A stretch of 64,000 nucleotides of DNA, taken from the NCBI GenBank assembly GCA_943787435.1, contig CALSMK010000005.1, positions 39,338 to 103,337 of the forward strand, read 5' to 3'. The DNA is from an uncultured Flavobacteriales bacterium. Lineage in GTDB: Bacteria > Bacteroidota > Bacteroidia > Flavobacteriales_D > Sanyastnellaceae. The first letter of the stretch is position 1; every line of letters starts with the position of its first letter. The position numbers and the translations under genes are program-made. Below are positions 10,561-20,386 of the stretch, in pieces. The notes beneath the pieces are model-generated. The model made no database searches. It worked only from the letters and a program-made list of their open reading frames with translations, and was not told the DNA's origin.

Positions 10561-13038
10561 ATGAAGTTCAATGTGACCCTCCTTCTTTTGTTGTCGAGCG
10601 CCGTTTCCCTGGCCCAATCCTCCGTGGGCGAAGCGGTGGTTTCCATCCAAAGTGGAACATGGAATGAACCGTCCACTTGGGACTGCACGTGCATTCCCGA
10701 TGCACAGCATGAAGTCACGGTGATGTTTGGCCACCAGGTTGAGGCGCAAGCCGGCGACACCGTGCGGGCTGAGTCGGTGGCCATTGAAAATGGAGGCGTC
10801 CTGGTTCTCCCAACCACGTCCACGATTGAGGTGTCTTCAAGCTGGGCCTCCGAGGGAACAGTCGATGGCCAAGGTTGGGTTGTCTTTGTGGGTGAAGGCC
10901 CGCATGACTGCGGACCTGCTGTCTTGGATCGCATTGACTTGGGTGAAGGAACCACCCAAATCGTGGACACCCTTGTGGTGACTTCAGAACTTCACATTTC
11001 CGATGCCGAATTGACCACCAATGGCCTCCTTGTTTTGGAGGGCGAATCAGGGTTGACCTCCTCTGGAGGTGTGGTCACAGGCGAACTCACCCGTCGTTTT
11101 GATTGGGACAAAATCAACCCGTACACCCACATGATGGGGTCGGGCGTATCGGGGTCCACGGCAGAAAGTTTTTTGGGTCTTCCAGGGGCGGTTTACGTGA
11201 AAAGTTGGCAGGAAACGGGGACTTCGTATACTACGTTGGTCGAAGAGGACGAGTTGACTGTTGGAACAGGTTACTCTTGTGCCCTTCCATCCGGATCTTA
11301 CGCCTATTCCATCTCAGGCGAGCCGGTCACAGAGGCCCAAATACAAGTCACAGGTGAAGCTCCGAATTCGTTTTGGCGCGGGTGGAACTTGCTCTGCAAT
11401 CCGTTGACTGGTTTTGTGGATTTGAATTTGGCGACTGAATCTGGCCCAGGTGCCCAAGGCGCTACCTATCAATGGGTGGACAGCTTGCTCACTTACACGG
11501 CACAAGTGGCTGGAGTTGGAACTTTTGGATCCAAAGGGATTCTCTTCCCAGGAGATGCGTTTTGGACGATCGCAGACACCACCTATTCTCTGGACTTCAC
11601 CCCTTCTTGCTTGGTCCCCCGATCCACCTTGGAACTCCAGTCTTCCTCCCCATCCAGTGGCTTGTTGGCCATGGAAATGAAGAACGGATCCAGCAGGGAG
11701 CAATGCTCAGTGGGCCTCGATGGTGGCCATGCTTCGGAGTATGACCGGCTTGAAGACGCCATGTTCTCGTCTGCCTTCCGCGGCCGGAACAATTTGGACA
11801 TTTACACCCACACTTCGGATTCGATTCCAGTGATGGTGAATGCCACGCATGGCGACGCACAGGTGATCCCTGTCTACATCAAAGCAGGGAACGGAGAAGA
11901 ACTGACGATCAACATGCCGAGCGTTCCAGAAAACTTTTGTCTGGCTTTGGAAGACATTGAAACTGGATTGACCGAAGGCATCGAGCCCGGCTTTTCATAC
12001 AATTTCACGTGCAACAGCAGCAGCGATCATCACAGGTTCAACTTGATTGTCGGAGGGACGATTGCCGCCGAGGTCACTTCAGCATCATGTGCGACAGCGA
12101 CCAATGGAACCGTTGTGGTTTCTGTGCCAGACCAAACCTCGACGCTCACCTTGGTGGACATCAACGGAGAGGCGGCAGGGACGTTTGTGGGAGACCCATC
12201 AGGGGGCGTGTTTGCCGACCTGGCTGAAGGCATTTACGTGTTGACGGCCTTGACCGAAGGGTGCATGGATTTGACACGTGAGGTAGAAGTGAATTCAAAT
12301 GCTGCCGGAGACGTGGCCTTTGAGGTTCAGGCCATGCCAGACCACATTGGATGTTACGATGACCATGGCGGAATCGCCTTGGACATGGATGGAGGCCAAG
12401 CCCCGTATTCTGTAGAATGGGAGCACGGCGACACCGGCACGTCCATTGAAGTTGAACAGGCTGGCGTATTTTTTGCCGTGATCACCGACGCACACGGGTG
12501 CTCAGACAGTGCCTCTGTTGAGGTGTTGGAGGCCCCTCAAGTGGTGGCGGAAATGGACGCAGAGTCCACCGTGGTTGCCCTGGTAGGCGGAGAAGCTGAA
12601 GTCTCATTCAACAACATCAGCACCGGCGCTACCTCTCATCAATGGAGTTTTGGTGACGGCGGCAGCAGTTCCGAAATGAGCCCGACCCACGTCTACACCG
12701 AACCGGGGTCCTACACCGTGGGCCTGAATGCTTGGAATGACTACTGCTCGGACACCTACCAGGTCGTGGTGACCGTGGAGGTGGTCAGCAGCATTGGAGA
12801 AGCGGTCAATGCGATCGATCCAACGCTGCAGCGCACTTCGTCGGGCTGGAGTTTGAACCACCCTCAAGAGGTGTTTTCTGCAGAGGTTTATGACTTGACC
12901 GGCCGCGTGGTGATGTCCATGCAAGGTGCACCTGGTGTGCCTTTGATCATCGACGCTGGTGCCATGCCAGTGGTTTCTTTGATCCGCTGGTATGGTGAAC
13001 AAACGGGCCGTCAAAAGACTTGGCGCGTGGCACGCTGA
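10561..13038 (+). CDS. Secreted multidomain adhesin-like protein with PKD domain
   Basis: An 825-residue exported protein with signal peptide MKFNVTLLLLLSSAVSLAQ. The first domain (about residues 28-115: SGTWNEPSTWDCTCIPD, then HQVEAQAGDTV) resembles the G8-like/beta-helix 'nonwoven' opening common in Bacteroidota surface proteins. The middle (about 160-500) is an unassigned beta-rich region. A repeat-like Ig region (about 500-660) precedes a PKD domain near residues 675-745 (SHQWSFGDGGSSSEMSPTHV). The last 70 residues resemble a degenerate type A type IX sorting domain: EVYDLTGRVVMSMQG and a basic end KTWRVAR. Probably exported by type IX secretion. The substrate or partner is unknown. The frame is intact. 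Confidence 0.75.
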   Translation: MKFNVTLLLLLSSAVSLAQSSVGEAVVSIQSGTWNEPSTWDCTCIPDAQHEVTVMFGHQVEAQAGDTVRAESVAIENGGVLVLPTTSTIEVSSSWASEGTVDGQGWVVFVGEGPHDCGPAVLDRIDLGEGTTQIVDTLVVTSELHISDAELTTNGLLVLEGESGLTSSGGVVTGELTRRFDWDKINPYTHMMGSGVSGSTAESFLGLPGAVYVKSWQETGTSYTTLVEEDELTVGTGYSCALPSGSYAYSISGEPVTEAQIQVTGEAPNSFWRGWNLLCNPLTGFVDLNLATESGPGAQGATYQWVDSLLTYTAQVAGVGTFGSKGILFPGDAFWTIADTTYSLDFTPSCLVPRSTLELQSSSPSSGLLAMEMKNGSSREQCSVGLDGGHASEYDRLEDAMFSSAFRGRNNLDIYTHTSDSIPVMVNATHGDAQVIPVYIKAGNGEELTINMPSVPENFCLALEDIETGLTEGIEPGFSYNFTCNSSSDHHRFNLIVGGTIAAEVTSASCATATNGTVVVSVPDQTSTLTLVDINGEAAGTFVGDPSGGVFADLAEGIYVLTALTEGCMDLTREVEVNSNAAGDVAFEVQAMPDHIGCYDDHGGIALDMDGGQAPYSVEWEHGDTGTSIEVEQAGVFFAVITDAHGCSDSASVEVLEAPQVVAEMDAESTVVALVGGEAEVSFNNISTGATSHQWSFGDGGSSSEMSPTHVYTEPGSYTVGLNAWNDYCSDTYQVVVTVEVVSSIGEAVNAIDPTLQRTSSGWSLNHPQEVFSAEVYDLTGRVVMSMQGAPGVPLIIDAGAMPVVSLIRWYGEQTGRQKTWRVAR

Positions 13039-13069
13039 AAGTGAGCCGGGATTTCCGAACTTCGCCGAT

Positions 13070-13765
13070 GTGAAAGTCGGCGTCATCACCTTCCCCGGGT
13101 CCAACTGCGACCATGATATGGAATATGCCCTAGGCACGGAACTCGGTTTCCATGTCGAGAGGCTTTGGCACAAAGACCGCGACCTGAAAGGGGTCGACTT
13201 GGTCGTCTTGCCCGGTGGCTTCAGCTACGGAGACTATCTCCGCAGTGGAGCCATCGCTCGTTTCTCCCCCATCATGGAGGAGGTCGTGTCCCATGCAGGA
13301 CGAGGCGGGCTTGTCCTCGGCGTCTGCAATGGTTTTCAAGTGTTGTGCGAGGCAGGGCTGTTGCCCGGAGCGCTCCGGCACAACGAAAGCCGAAAGTTCA
13401 TTTGCCGCAATGTCTTGCTGCGCCCTGAGTCTTTGATGGCTCCCATGACGGCCAGCTTGCCAGATGGCCAACCTTTGTGCATCCCCATTGCCCACGGCGA
13501 AGGCAACTACACCATCGACGACGCTGGGCTGGACGCCATCGAGGATGGCGATCAAGTCTTGTTCCGATACTGCGGACCCGATGGCGGTATTGAAGATGAA
13601 TTCAACCCCAATGGTTCGGTGGACCACATTGCTGGGGTCTGCAATGCCAATGGCAATGTTTTTGGGATGATGCCTCACCCCGAGCGCGCATGCAGCGAAG
13701 CCCTCGGCAACACCGACGGAAGGGCCATGTTGTCTGCCCTGGCGACGGCTGTGGTACAAGCCTGA
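13070..13765 (+). CDS. purQ: Phosphoribosylformylglycinamidine synthase, glutaminase subunit
   Basis: Supplies ammonia from glutamine for the fourth step of purine synthesis. The 231-residue class I amidotransferase begins VKVGVITFPGSNCDHD from a GTG at 13070. The nucleophile cysteine lies in LGVCNGFQVLCE, and the His/Glu pair in FGMMPHPERACSE. The upstream in-frame ATG at 12992 lies inside the preceding gene and would add unrelated residues. A stand-alone PurQ implies a separate small PurL and PurS elsewhere; neither is in the window. No frameshift. Confidence 0.9.
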   Translation: MKVGVITFPGSNCDHDMEYALGTELGFHVERLWHKDRDLKGVDLVVLPGGFSYGDYLRSGAIARFSPIMEEVVSHAGRGGLVLGVCNGFQVLCEAGLLPGALRHNESRKFICRNVLLRPESLMAPMTASLPDGQPLCIPIAHGEGNYTIDDAGLDAIEDGDQVLFRYCGPDGGIEDEFNPNGSVDHIAGVCNANGNVFGMMPHPERACSEALGNTDGRAMLSALATAVVQA

Positions 13766-13792
13766 CATCATTGCCGTCCACCGGTACTCTGC

Positions 13793-13824
13793 TTTCAGTC
13801 GGGAACATGAAAGGGTTAAGTTTG
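13793..13824 (+). promoter_or_regulatory. Predicted dxs promoter (Bacteroidota type)
   Basis: TAAGTTTG at 13817-13824 matches the -7 consensus TAnnTTTG exactly. TTTC at 13793-13796 (one mismatch to TTTG) lies 20 bp upstream, at the right spacing for the -33 box. Transcription would start near 13831, about 33 nt before the dxs ATG. Inferred from motif and position only. Confidence 0.5.
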
Positions 13825-13863
13825 TTTGTTCCCTACTCCCTGCAATAGAACGGGATTTCTATC

Positions 13864-15804
13864 ATGTCAGACGCTCCTTATTCCGCCGGTCCATTCCTCT
13901 CGAAGATTGTAGAGCCTTCGGATCTGCGAACATCATTCGCGGTGGAGGACCTTCCCCAAGTTTGCGACGAACTCCGGCAGTTCATTGTCGACGTGGTGAG
14001 TGAAAAAGGGGGGCACTTTGGTGCCAGTTTGGGTGTGGTGGAACTGACCGTAGCCCTGCATTATGTTTTCAATACGCCAGAGGACCAGATTGTGTGGGAT
14101 GTAGGCCACCAAGCCTACGGACACAAAATCCTCACTGGACGCAGGGATCGGTTCCACACCAACCGCGTTCACAAGGGCTTGAGTGGTTTTCCAAAGCGCA
14201 GTGAAAGTCCCTTTGACACCTTTGGGGTGGGACACAGTTCGACCAGCATCAGTGCAGCCTTGGGCATGTCTGTGGCCAACAAACTGAAAGGTGAAGACCG
14301 CCAGCACATTGCGGTCATTGGCGACGGAGCCATGACGGCAGGCCTTGCATTCGAAGGGTTGAACCATGGCGGTTGGGAGGACAACAACATGATTGTGGTG
14401 CTGAACGACAATTGCATGTCCATCGACCCCAATGTGGGGGCGCTCAAAGATTACTTGACCGACATCACCACTTCGCACACCTACAACCGAGTCAAGGATG
14501 AGGTGTGGCAGTTGTTGGGCAAGGTGTCCAAGTTTGGTCCAGATGCCCAAACCATTGCGTCGAAGGTGAGTGACATGGTGAAGGGCTCTCTGCTAAAGCA
14601 GTCCAACCTGTTTGAGTCCCTCAATTTTCGCTATTTCGGGCCCATCGACGGCCACGACGTGGAGCAAGTTGAGCACGTTCTGCGTGACCTCAAAGACATT
14701 CCAGGGCCCAAGATTTTACACCTGCTGACAACCAAGGGAAAGGGTTACGCTCCTGCAGAAGCGGGAAGCCCCACCCAATGGCATGCGCCCGGTCTCTTCA
14801 ACAAGGAAACGGGTGAAATCATCAAGGTGGTTCCCAAATCACCAGAGCCCCCGAAGTACCAAGATGTGTTTGGACACACCATCATTGAATTGGCCGAAAA
14901 GGATGAGCGCGTTGTGGGGGTAACCCCTGCCATGCCCACCGGGTCTTCTCTGAAATTCATGATGGAAGCCATGCCTGGACGCGCTTTTGACGTGGGCATC
15001 GCCGAGCAACACGCGGTGACTTTTTCAGCGGGAATGGCCACGCAAGGGTTGGTTCCATTTTGCAACATCTACAGCTCTTTCATGCAGCGGGCCTACGATC
15101 AGGTCTTGCACGATGTGGCGCTTCAAAATCTGCACGTGGTGTTTTGTTTGGACCGCGGAGGCGTAGCCGGTGCCGATGGCCCCACCCACCACGGCGTCTA
15201 TGATTTGGCGTTCATGCGCTGCATTCCAAACATGATCGTGAGTGCGCCCATGAATGAAGAGGAGTTGCGCAACCTCATGTACACAGCATCGGCTGACGAC
15301 CACGGGCCGTTCAGCATTCGTTATCCCCGAGGAAAGGGTGTGATGACGGATTGGAAGACCCCCTTACGGAAAATCAAGGTGGGCACAGGCCGCAGGGTTC
15401 GCTCCGGCGAAGACGTGGCAATTCTGGGCATCGGTCACCAGGGCAACCATGCGCTCAAGGCTGCAGAACAGCTGTCAGAAGAGGGCATCTCAGCGGCCAT
15501 GTACGACATGCGGTTTGTGAAGCCATTGGACGAAACCTTGCTCCACGAAGTGTTCGGCAAATTCGACAAAGTCATCACCGTTGAAGACGGTTGCATCCAA
15601 GGAGGAATGGGAAGTGCTGTGCTTGAATTTGCTGCAGACCAAGGCTACAAAGCGCAAGTCGTCAGGTTGGGTGTGCCCGACCGGTTCATTGAGCACGGCA
15701 CTCAATCCGAGCTGTACACCGAGTGTGGGTACAACACAGATGACATTTCGGCGGCCGCCAGAAAGATGATCGGCGCCTCGCGCGCTGGCATCAAGGTGGG
15801 CTGA
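13864..15804 (+). CDS. dxs: 1-deoxy-D-xylulose-5-phosphate synthase
   Basis: Condenses pyruvate and glyceraldehyde 3-phosphate with thiamine diphosphate, the first step of the MEP isoprenoid pathway. The 646-residue length is normal. The N-terminal part has VGHQAYGHKILTGR and the cofactor motif GDGAMTAGLAFEGLNHGG ending at LNDNCMSI. The middle pyrimidine-binding domain has VGIAEQHAVTFSAGMA and FCLDRGGVAGADGPTHHG, and the C-terminal domain has VEDGCIQGGMGSAV. A predicted promoter lies just upstream, and the preceding purQ stop is 98 bp away, so dxs probably has its own transcript. Its product feeds the pathway that UppS and the polyprenyl synthase in this window draw on. Confidence 0.95.
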   Translation: MSDAPYSAGPFLSKIVEPSDLRTSFAVEDLPQVCDELRQFIVDVVSEKGGHFGASLGVVELTVALHYVFNTPEDQIVWDVGHQAYGHKILTGRRDRFHTNRVHKGLSGFPKRSESPFDTFGVGHSSTSISAALGMSVANKLKGEDRQHIAVIGDGAMTAGLAFEGLNHGGWEDNNMIVVLNDNCMSIDPNVGALKDYLTDITTSHTYNRVKDEVWQLLGKVSKFGPDAQTIASKVSDMVKGSLLKQSNLFESLNFRYFGPIDGHDVEQVEHVLRDLKDIPGPKILHLLTTKGKGYAPAEAGSPTQWHAPGLFNKETGEIIKVVPKSPEPPKYQDVFGHTIIELAEKDERVVGVTPAMPTGSSLKFMMEAMPGRAFDVGIAEQHAVTFSAGMATQGLVPFCNIYSSFMQRAYDQVLHDVALQNLHVVFCLDRGGVAGADGPTHHGVYDLAFMRCIPNMIVSAPMNEEELRNLMYTASADDHGPFSIRYPRGKGVMTDWKTPLRKIKVGTGRRVRSGEDVAILGIGHQGNHALKAAEQLSEEGISAAMYDMRFVKPLDETLLHEVFGKFDKVITVEDGCIQGGMGSAVLEFAADQGYKAQVVRLGVPDRFIEHGTQSELYTECGYNTDDISAAARKMIGASRAGIKVG

Positions 15805-15850
15805 AAACCTTGGGGTTGCGACAGCGATTCGGCAAGGCGAACTTCGAAGA

Positions 15851-16354
15851 ATGGAAGACCCCATCCGCAATCGCGTTGAAGAAAGCGGTCTCGTTCAATT
15901 GGACTTGTCCCAAATTCTGGCATCAAGAACCCTAAAGGGCTTGGATGTCGCACCCCAGTTGTGGCAAGGGTTGGCCATTCGCGAAGCGGATTTCCGAGCG
16001 TGGGTTTCAGGGCTGAACCCCGCTGAGTACTCAGGGGCAGATGTGTCTGTTCATTGCAGCAAAGAGGCCATTGTACCGGAGTGGGCCTGGATGTTGGTGG
16101 CGTCGGCGTTGGAGTCTGAAGCCGCCAGTGTTCATGCATGTGATCCAGAGGCCCTGCCTGCGGCCGTTCTGATGCGCATCGCAGAAGAATTGGACCTTGG
16201 TGAATTCGAGGGAAAGCGGGTGGTGGTGAAAGGGTGTGGATTGAAGTCCGGCCCAGGTCCAGCCATGCGCATTGTCGAACGCCTTCAGCCCGTGGTGAAG
16301 GCCCTGATGTTCGGCGAGCCGTGCAGCACGGTTCCCGTGTACAAGTCGCGTTGA
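15851..16354 (+). CDS. DUF2480 family protein
   Basis: A 167-residue cytoplasmic-looking protein starting MEDPIRNRVEESGLVQLDL. The combination LDLSQILASRTLKGLDV, FRAWVSGLNPAEYSG and the closing GCGLKSGPGPAMRI / GEPCSTVPVYKSR fits DUF2480, a Bacteroidota family of unknown function that often carries conserved cysteines near the C-terminus (here GCG and EPCS). A metal or persulfide role is possible but unproven. It lies 46 bp after dxs and 55 bp before polA on the same strand. Confidence 0.75.
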   Translation: MEDPIRNRVEESGLVQLDLSQILASRTLKGLDVAPQLWQGLAIREADFRAWVSGLNPAEYSGADVSVHCSKEAIVPEWAWMLVASALESEAASVHACDPEALPAAVLMRIAEELDLGEFEGKRVVVKGCGLKSGPGPAMRIVERLQPVVKALMFGEPCSTVPVYKSR

Positions 16355-16361
16355 CAAGCCT

Positions 16362-16386
16362 CCTCTGAACCGAGGTTTCACAGAGG
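16362..16386. other. Hairpin between DUF2480 and polA
   Basis: CCTCTG at 16362-16367 pairs with CAGAGG at 16381-16386, and inside the loop AACC pairs with GGTT around GA. Both helices could stack into one stem. No T-run follows, so it is a weak terminator candidate; it could also be a regulatory element in the polA leader. Confidence 0.35.
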
Positions 16387-16409
16387 GTTCGGCCTAATTT
16401 GCCGACCCC

Positions 16410-19271
16410 ATGTTGACCGAAGAATCCGACAAGAAGCTCTTTCTGCTCGACGCTTATGCCCTCATCTTCCGGGCGTACTACGCGTTCATCCGCAATCCGC
16501 GCATCAACAGCAAAGGACAAAATACCAGTGCTGTTTTTGGCTTCACCACGACTGTGTTGGATGTGCTGCGCAATGAAAAGCCCACGCACATAGCCATCGT
16601 TTTCGACCCGCCTGGTCCCACGTTTCGCCACGAGGAGTATTCGGAATACAAGGCCAATCGCGATGAAACGCCAGAAGACATCCGTGCCAGCGTGCCTTGG
16701 ATCCACGAGGTGGCCGAGGCCTTGCAAATCCCCACCATCACGGTTCCGGGATTTGAGGCGGACGACACCATTGGTTGCCTGGCTGGAATGGCAGAACGCG
16801 AAGGGTTCGATGTGTACATGATGACACCAGACAAAGACTATGCGCAGCTGGTGACGGAGAAGGTGAAGATGTTTCGACCGGGTCGTTCAGGAAACCCTCC
16901 AGAGGTTTGGGGGCCACCTGAGATTTGTGAGCGGTTTGGCATCGATCATCCCAATCAGGTGATTGACTTGCTGGGCTTGATGGGGGACAGCGCCGACAAC
17001 ATTCCAGGGGTGCCCGGCATTGGCCCCAAGACGGCGGCAAAGTTGCTGACCAAGTACGGTTCAATGGAGATTTTGTTGGACTCCACCGAAGACTTGAAAG
17101 GCAAGCAAAAGGAGAACCTCGAAAATTTCAGGGAACAGGCATTGCTGTCCAAGCGGTTGGCCACGATTGCCCTCGATGTCCCTGTCGAGCCTGACTTCGA
17201 GGCCATGAAGTTGAACGGACCCAATGCGACCAAGCTGTCTGAGGTGTTTGAAGCCTTGGAATTCCGAACCTTGGCCCGGCGAATTTTGGGTTCGGCTGCA
17301 CCAGCGCCCAGTGCCGCGTCAGCCCCTCAGGGTGTCCCGACGGCATCGCCAGCGGAGGGTTCGGACCAGAGTCAAATGGACATGTTTGGAGCGGGGGCAT
17401 CCGGCACACCTGAAGCAGAAGAGGGTGCATTGTCCTCCTTCGATGCCGATGCCGTGGACTATCGACTTGCGGATTCACCCGAAGGTTGGGCCGAATTGGT
17501 GGCCACCATCGCGGGTGTCGATCAATTTGCCTTTGATACGGAAACCACTGGGCTGGATGCGCGAACGGCGCGTTTGGTGGGAATGAGTTTTTCGGTGAAG
17601 CCAGGAACGGGGTGGTATGTGCCAGTGCCCTTGGGTGAAGCCGACGAGCCTCAGTCCGAGGACCAGAAAGTCCGTGAAGTCTTGGGTGCATTTTCCGCCG
17701 TATGGACAGCGAAAGACAAGGTTCTGGTGGCCCAGAACTGGAAGTATGACCACAAGGTGATGCTCGCTGCAGGAGTCAGCGTGGATTGCCAGGTGTATGA
17801 CACCATGCTGGCTCACTATGTGCTGCAGCCTGACTTGAAGCACGGCATGGATTACTTGGCCGAGGTGGAATTGGGGTACAAAACGATCCCCATCACAGAC
17901 TTGATTGGAAAGCGGGGCAAGAATCAAAAAACCATGGCGGACATCGCCCCTGATCGGGTGAAGGATTACGCTTGTGAAGACGCAGACATCACCCTCAGGT
18001 TGGCCGAAGTTTTCTCAGGACGGATGCCAGTGGACTCCCCTGAGCGTCGGATTTTGAATGAATTGGAAATGCCTTTGGTTCCTGTCTTGGCCGATATGGA
18101 GCTGGAGGGCGTACGGCTCGATGTTGAGGCCTTGCACAACATGGCCAAAGGGTTGGAAGAGGACTTGGGTAAGTTGAAGGAGTCCATTCAGAACCATGCT
18201 GGGGTCCCGTTCTCCATCGATTCACCACGTCAATTGGGGGAGGTGTTGTTCGATCACTTGGTGATCTCCGAAAAGGCGAAAAAGACCAAGACCGGTCAAT
18301 ATGCCACCGGGGAAGACATCCTTCAGAAGTTGGTGGGCACCCACCCCATCGTGAGCGAAGTGCTGGAATACCGGCAATTGAACAAGTTGCTTTCCACGTA
18401 CGTGAGGCCCTTGCCTGAATTGGTGGACCCGAAAACCCAGCGCGTACACACGCAGTACATGCAGGCTGTGGCAGCGACAGGTCGCCTGAGCAGCACCCAG
18501 CCCAACCTGCAAAACATCCCCATTCGCACCGCACGTGGAAGGGAGATTCGCAAGGCTTTTGTGCCCAGAGATGCAGACCACGTCTTGCTCGCAGCAGACT
18601 ACAGCCAAGTGGAATTGAGGATCGTGGCTGCTTTGAGCGGTGACCGTGGCTTGTGCCAAGCTTTTCTGGACGGTGCAGACATCCACACGGCCACGGCCGC
18701 CAAGGTGTTTGGCATTTCGCCTGAAGAGGTGGATCGAGGACAACGAAGCCAGGCCAAGGCGGTGAACTTTGGCATCCTTTACGGCCAAGGGGCCTTTGGA
18801 CTGGCCGAGACGCTTAAGATTCCACGGCGTGAAGCCAAGGCGATCATCGAAGCCTATTTCGCAGAATTTCCAGACCTCAAGGCCTACCAAACGCAGGTGG
18901 TCGAGACGGCCAAGGAAAAAGGCTATGTGGAAACCGTTTTGGGCCGCAAACGTTGGCTTCCCGACATCACATCGGCCAATGCGGTGGTGCGCGGTTTTGC
19001 CGAAAGGAACGCCGTCAACGCGCCCATTCAAGGGTCTGCCGCAGACATCATCAAGGTGGCCATGGTGCGCATTCACAAGGCCATAAAGGAGGAAGGACTC
19101 AGCGCCAGAATGATCCTTCAGGTACACGATGAATTGGTGTTTGATGTCCCAAAATCCGAGGCGGAAGCCTTGTCCGAATTGGTCAAAACCCACATGGAAA
19201 AAGCGGTCGAACTCGCTGTGCCACTTGAAGTTGAAATTCAAACGGGGGCCGACTGGTTAGAAGCCCACTGA
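16410..19271 (+). CDS. polA: DNA polymerase I
   Basis: Fills gaps and removes RNA primers during replication and repair. The 953-residue protein has all three domains. The 5'-3' nuclease (residues 1-300) shows FDPPGPTFRHEEYSEYKANR, FEADDTIGCLAG and MTPDKDYAQLV. The 3'-5' exonuclease (about 350-540) keeps the acidic set FAFDTETTGLD, AQNWKYDHKVM and YACEDADITL, so proofreading should be active. The polymerase has motif A DYSQVELRIVAAL, motif B RSQAKAVNFGILYGQG and motif C LQVHDELVFDV. An alanine/proline-rich linker (about 295-325) joins the nuclease to the rest. The frame is intact. Confidence 0.97.
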   Translation: MLTEESDKKLFLLDAYALIFRAYYAFIRNPRINSKGQNTSAVFGFTTTVLDVLRNEKPTHIAIVFDPPGPTFRHEEYSEYKANRDETPEDIRASVPWIHEVAEALQIPTITVPGFEADDTIGCLAGMAEREGFDVYMMTPDKDYAQLVTEKVKMFRPGRSGNPPEVWGPPEICERFGIDHPNQVIDLLGLMGDSADNIPGVPGIGPKTAAKLLTKYGSMEILLDSTEDLKGKQKENLENFREQALLSKRLATIALDVPVEPDFEAMKLNGPNATKLSEVFEALEFRTLARRILGSAAPAPSAASAPQGVPTASPAEGSDQSQMDMFGAGASGTPEAEEGALSSFDADAVDYRLADSPEGWAELVATIAGVDQFAFDTETTGLDARTARLVGMSFSVKPGTGWYVPVPLGEADEPQSEDQKVREVLGAFSAVWTAKDKVLVAQNWKYDHKVMLAAGVSVDCQVYDTMLAHYVLQPDLKHGMDYLAEVELGYKTIPITDLIGKRGKNQKTMADIAPDRVKDYACEDADITLRLAEVFSGRMPVDSPERRILNELEMPLVPVLADMELEGVRLDVEALHNMAKGLEEDLGKLKESIQNHAGVPFSIDSPRQLGEVLFDHLVISEKAKKTKTGQYATGEDILQKLVGTHPIVSEVLEYRQLNKLLSTYVRPLPELVDPKTQRVHTQYMQAVAATGRLSSTQPNLQNIPIRTARGREIRKAFVPRDADHVLLAADYSQVELRIVAALSGDRGLCQAFLDGADIHTATAAKVFGISPEEVDRGQRSQAKAVNFGILYGQGAFGLAETLKIPRREAKAIIEAYFAEFPDLKAYQTQVVETAKEKGYVETVLGRKRWLPDITSANAVVRGFAERNAVNAPIQGSAADIIKVAMVRIHKAIKEEGLSARMILQVHDELVFDVPKSEAEALSELVKTHMEKAVELAVPLEVEIQTGADWLEAH

Positions 19272-19436
19272 TTGCGCAACCTTTCTGTAGATCCCGGCGT
19301 AAATCTGAACATTGTGGGTTCTTCTGGAAGCCACTTCTTCCGCTTCCACCTTTCAAGGAGGATAACTTTCCCCAAGACGGACCACCTGCACCACAGCAAG
19401 GGTTCACTTTGTAACTATAACAAATCTGGAATCTCA

Positions 19437-20369
19437 ATGAGACGCGCATACGCCCGATTGATGCCCCAACGGAAGTCCTCCGCATGGGTAGCCATGCCCT
19501 TGATGTTGCTCCTTTTTGGATGCGGCGAAGCTGCCCCTGATCAGGGCGATGCTGGCAGTGGCACTGCCACAGAGCAAACCATGGAATCTGAGGGAATGAT
19601 GCCTGCCCGCAGGCAAAAGGCCTTCAAGAAAATTTTCTTTGCGGTTCCTTCTCCCATCGAAACCGCAATGCTGCTGGAGCGCAGTGGCATTCGATTTGAC
19701 GCCGAGGCGTTGAATGAGGTTGAAAAAGCCACAGGCTACGCCACCACAGAATCACAGGCCGTGAACCTCGGTATCTATGCAGGTGACCTGAGCTACAGCG
19801 TGATCTTCAATCAGAACCAGCAATCCGTGGATTACCTGAACACCTGCCGCCGTCTTTGCGATGGATTGGGTGTAGGCGACATCATCAGCGCTGACTTGAT
19901 TGCCCGGGCCGACAACAACCGCGATGTGCGGGACTCCCTGGTGAGCATTGTGACCGAGACTTTTTATGAGTTGAACGGCCGCTTCAGTGAGAACGGCATG
20001 GAAGAAGTCAGCGGTCTGATGGCCGCAGGCGGTTGGATCGAGGGGGTTTACTTGGGCACACGCCGATTGGACACCGCTACAGAAGACCTGAAGCTTCGAA
20101 TCGCAGAGCAAAAGATGACCTTGGAGAACCTCCTTGGGTTGGTCGACAGCTATGCTCCAACGGAGGCATTGACCAACATGAAGGAAGCCCTTCGTGAAAT
20201 CGAAACTGCATTTGCCGGAGTGCGCATCACAGAAAACGATGCTGCCTCTACTGCAGAAGAAGACGGAACAGTGGTGATCAGCGGCGGGCCCATGGTTGAG
20301 TATGACCAGGCAACATTGACGGCCATTTCAGAATCTGTGGCCAAGATTCGTAACCAATACGCACAGTGA
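19437..20369 (+). CDS. Lipoprotein of unknown function
   Basis: A 310-residue protein with a signal peptide ending in a lipobox: AMPLMLLLFGCGEAAPD, so the cysteine near residue 29 would be lipidated. The mature part is alpha-helical in character and acidic, with no recognised domain; RQKAFKKIFFAVPSPIETAML and NRDVRDSLVSIVTETFYELN are conserved-looking segments. The ATG at 19437 is chosen because it gives a clean signal peptide; the open frame extends back to 19272 without one. Upstream (19272-19436) is the longest gap in the window, 165 bp, with no clear promoter. The secreted protein at 20387 follows directly and is probably cotranscribed. Confidence 0.75.
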   Translation: MRRAYARLMPQRKSSAWVAMPLMLLLFGCGEAAPDQGDAGSGTATEQTMESEGMMPARRQKAFKKIFFAVPSPIETAMLLERSGIRFDAEALNEVEKATGYATTESQAVNLGIYAGDLSYSVIFNQNQQSVDYLNTCRRLCDGLGVGDIISADLIARADNNRDVRDSLVSIVTETFYELNGRFSENGMEEVSGLMAAGGWIEGVYLGTRRLDTATEDLKLRIAEQKMTLENLLGLVDSYAPTEALTNMKEALREIETAFAGVRITENDAASTAEEDGTVVISGGPMVEYDQATLTAISESVAKIRNQYAQ

Positions 20370-20386
20370 ACGTAAAGAACCACGCC

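Noticed and set aside
19300..19436. Promoter or small RNA before the lipoprotein gene
   Set aside because: TTTG and TAACTTTC-like fragments are present but not at the right spacing, and the only hairpin (GGAAGC/GCTTCC) is short with a 10-nt loop.
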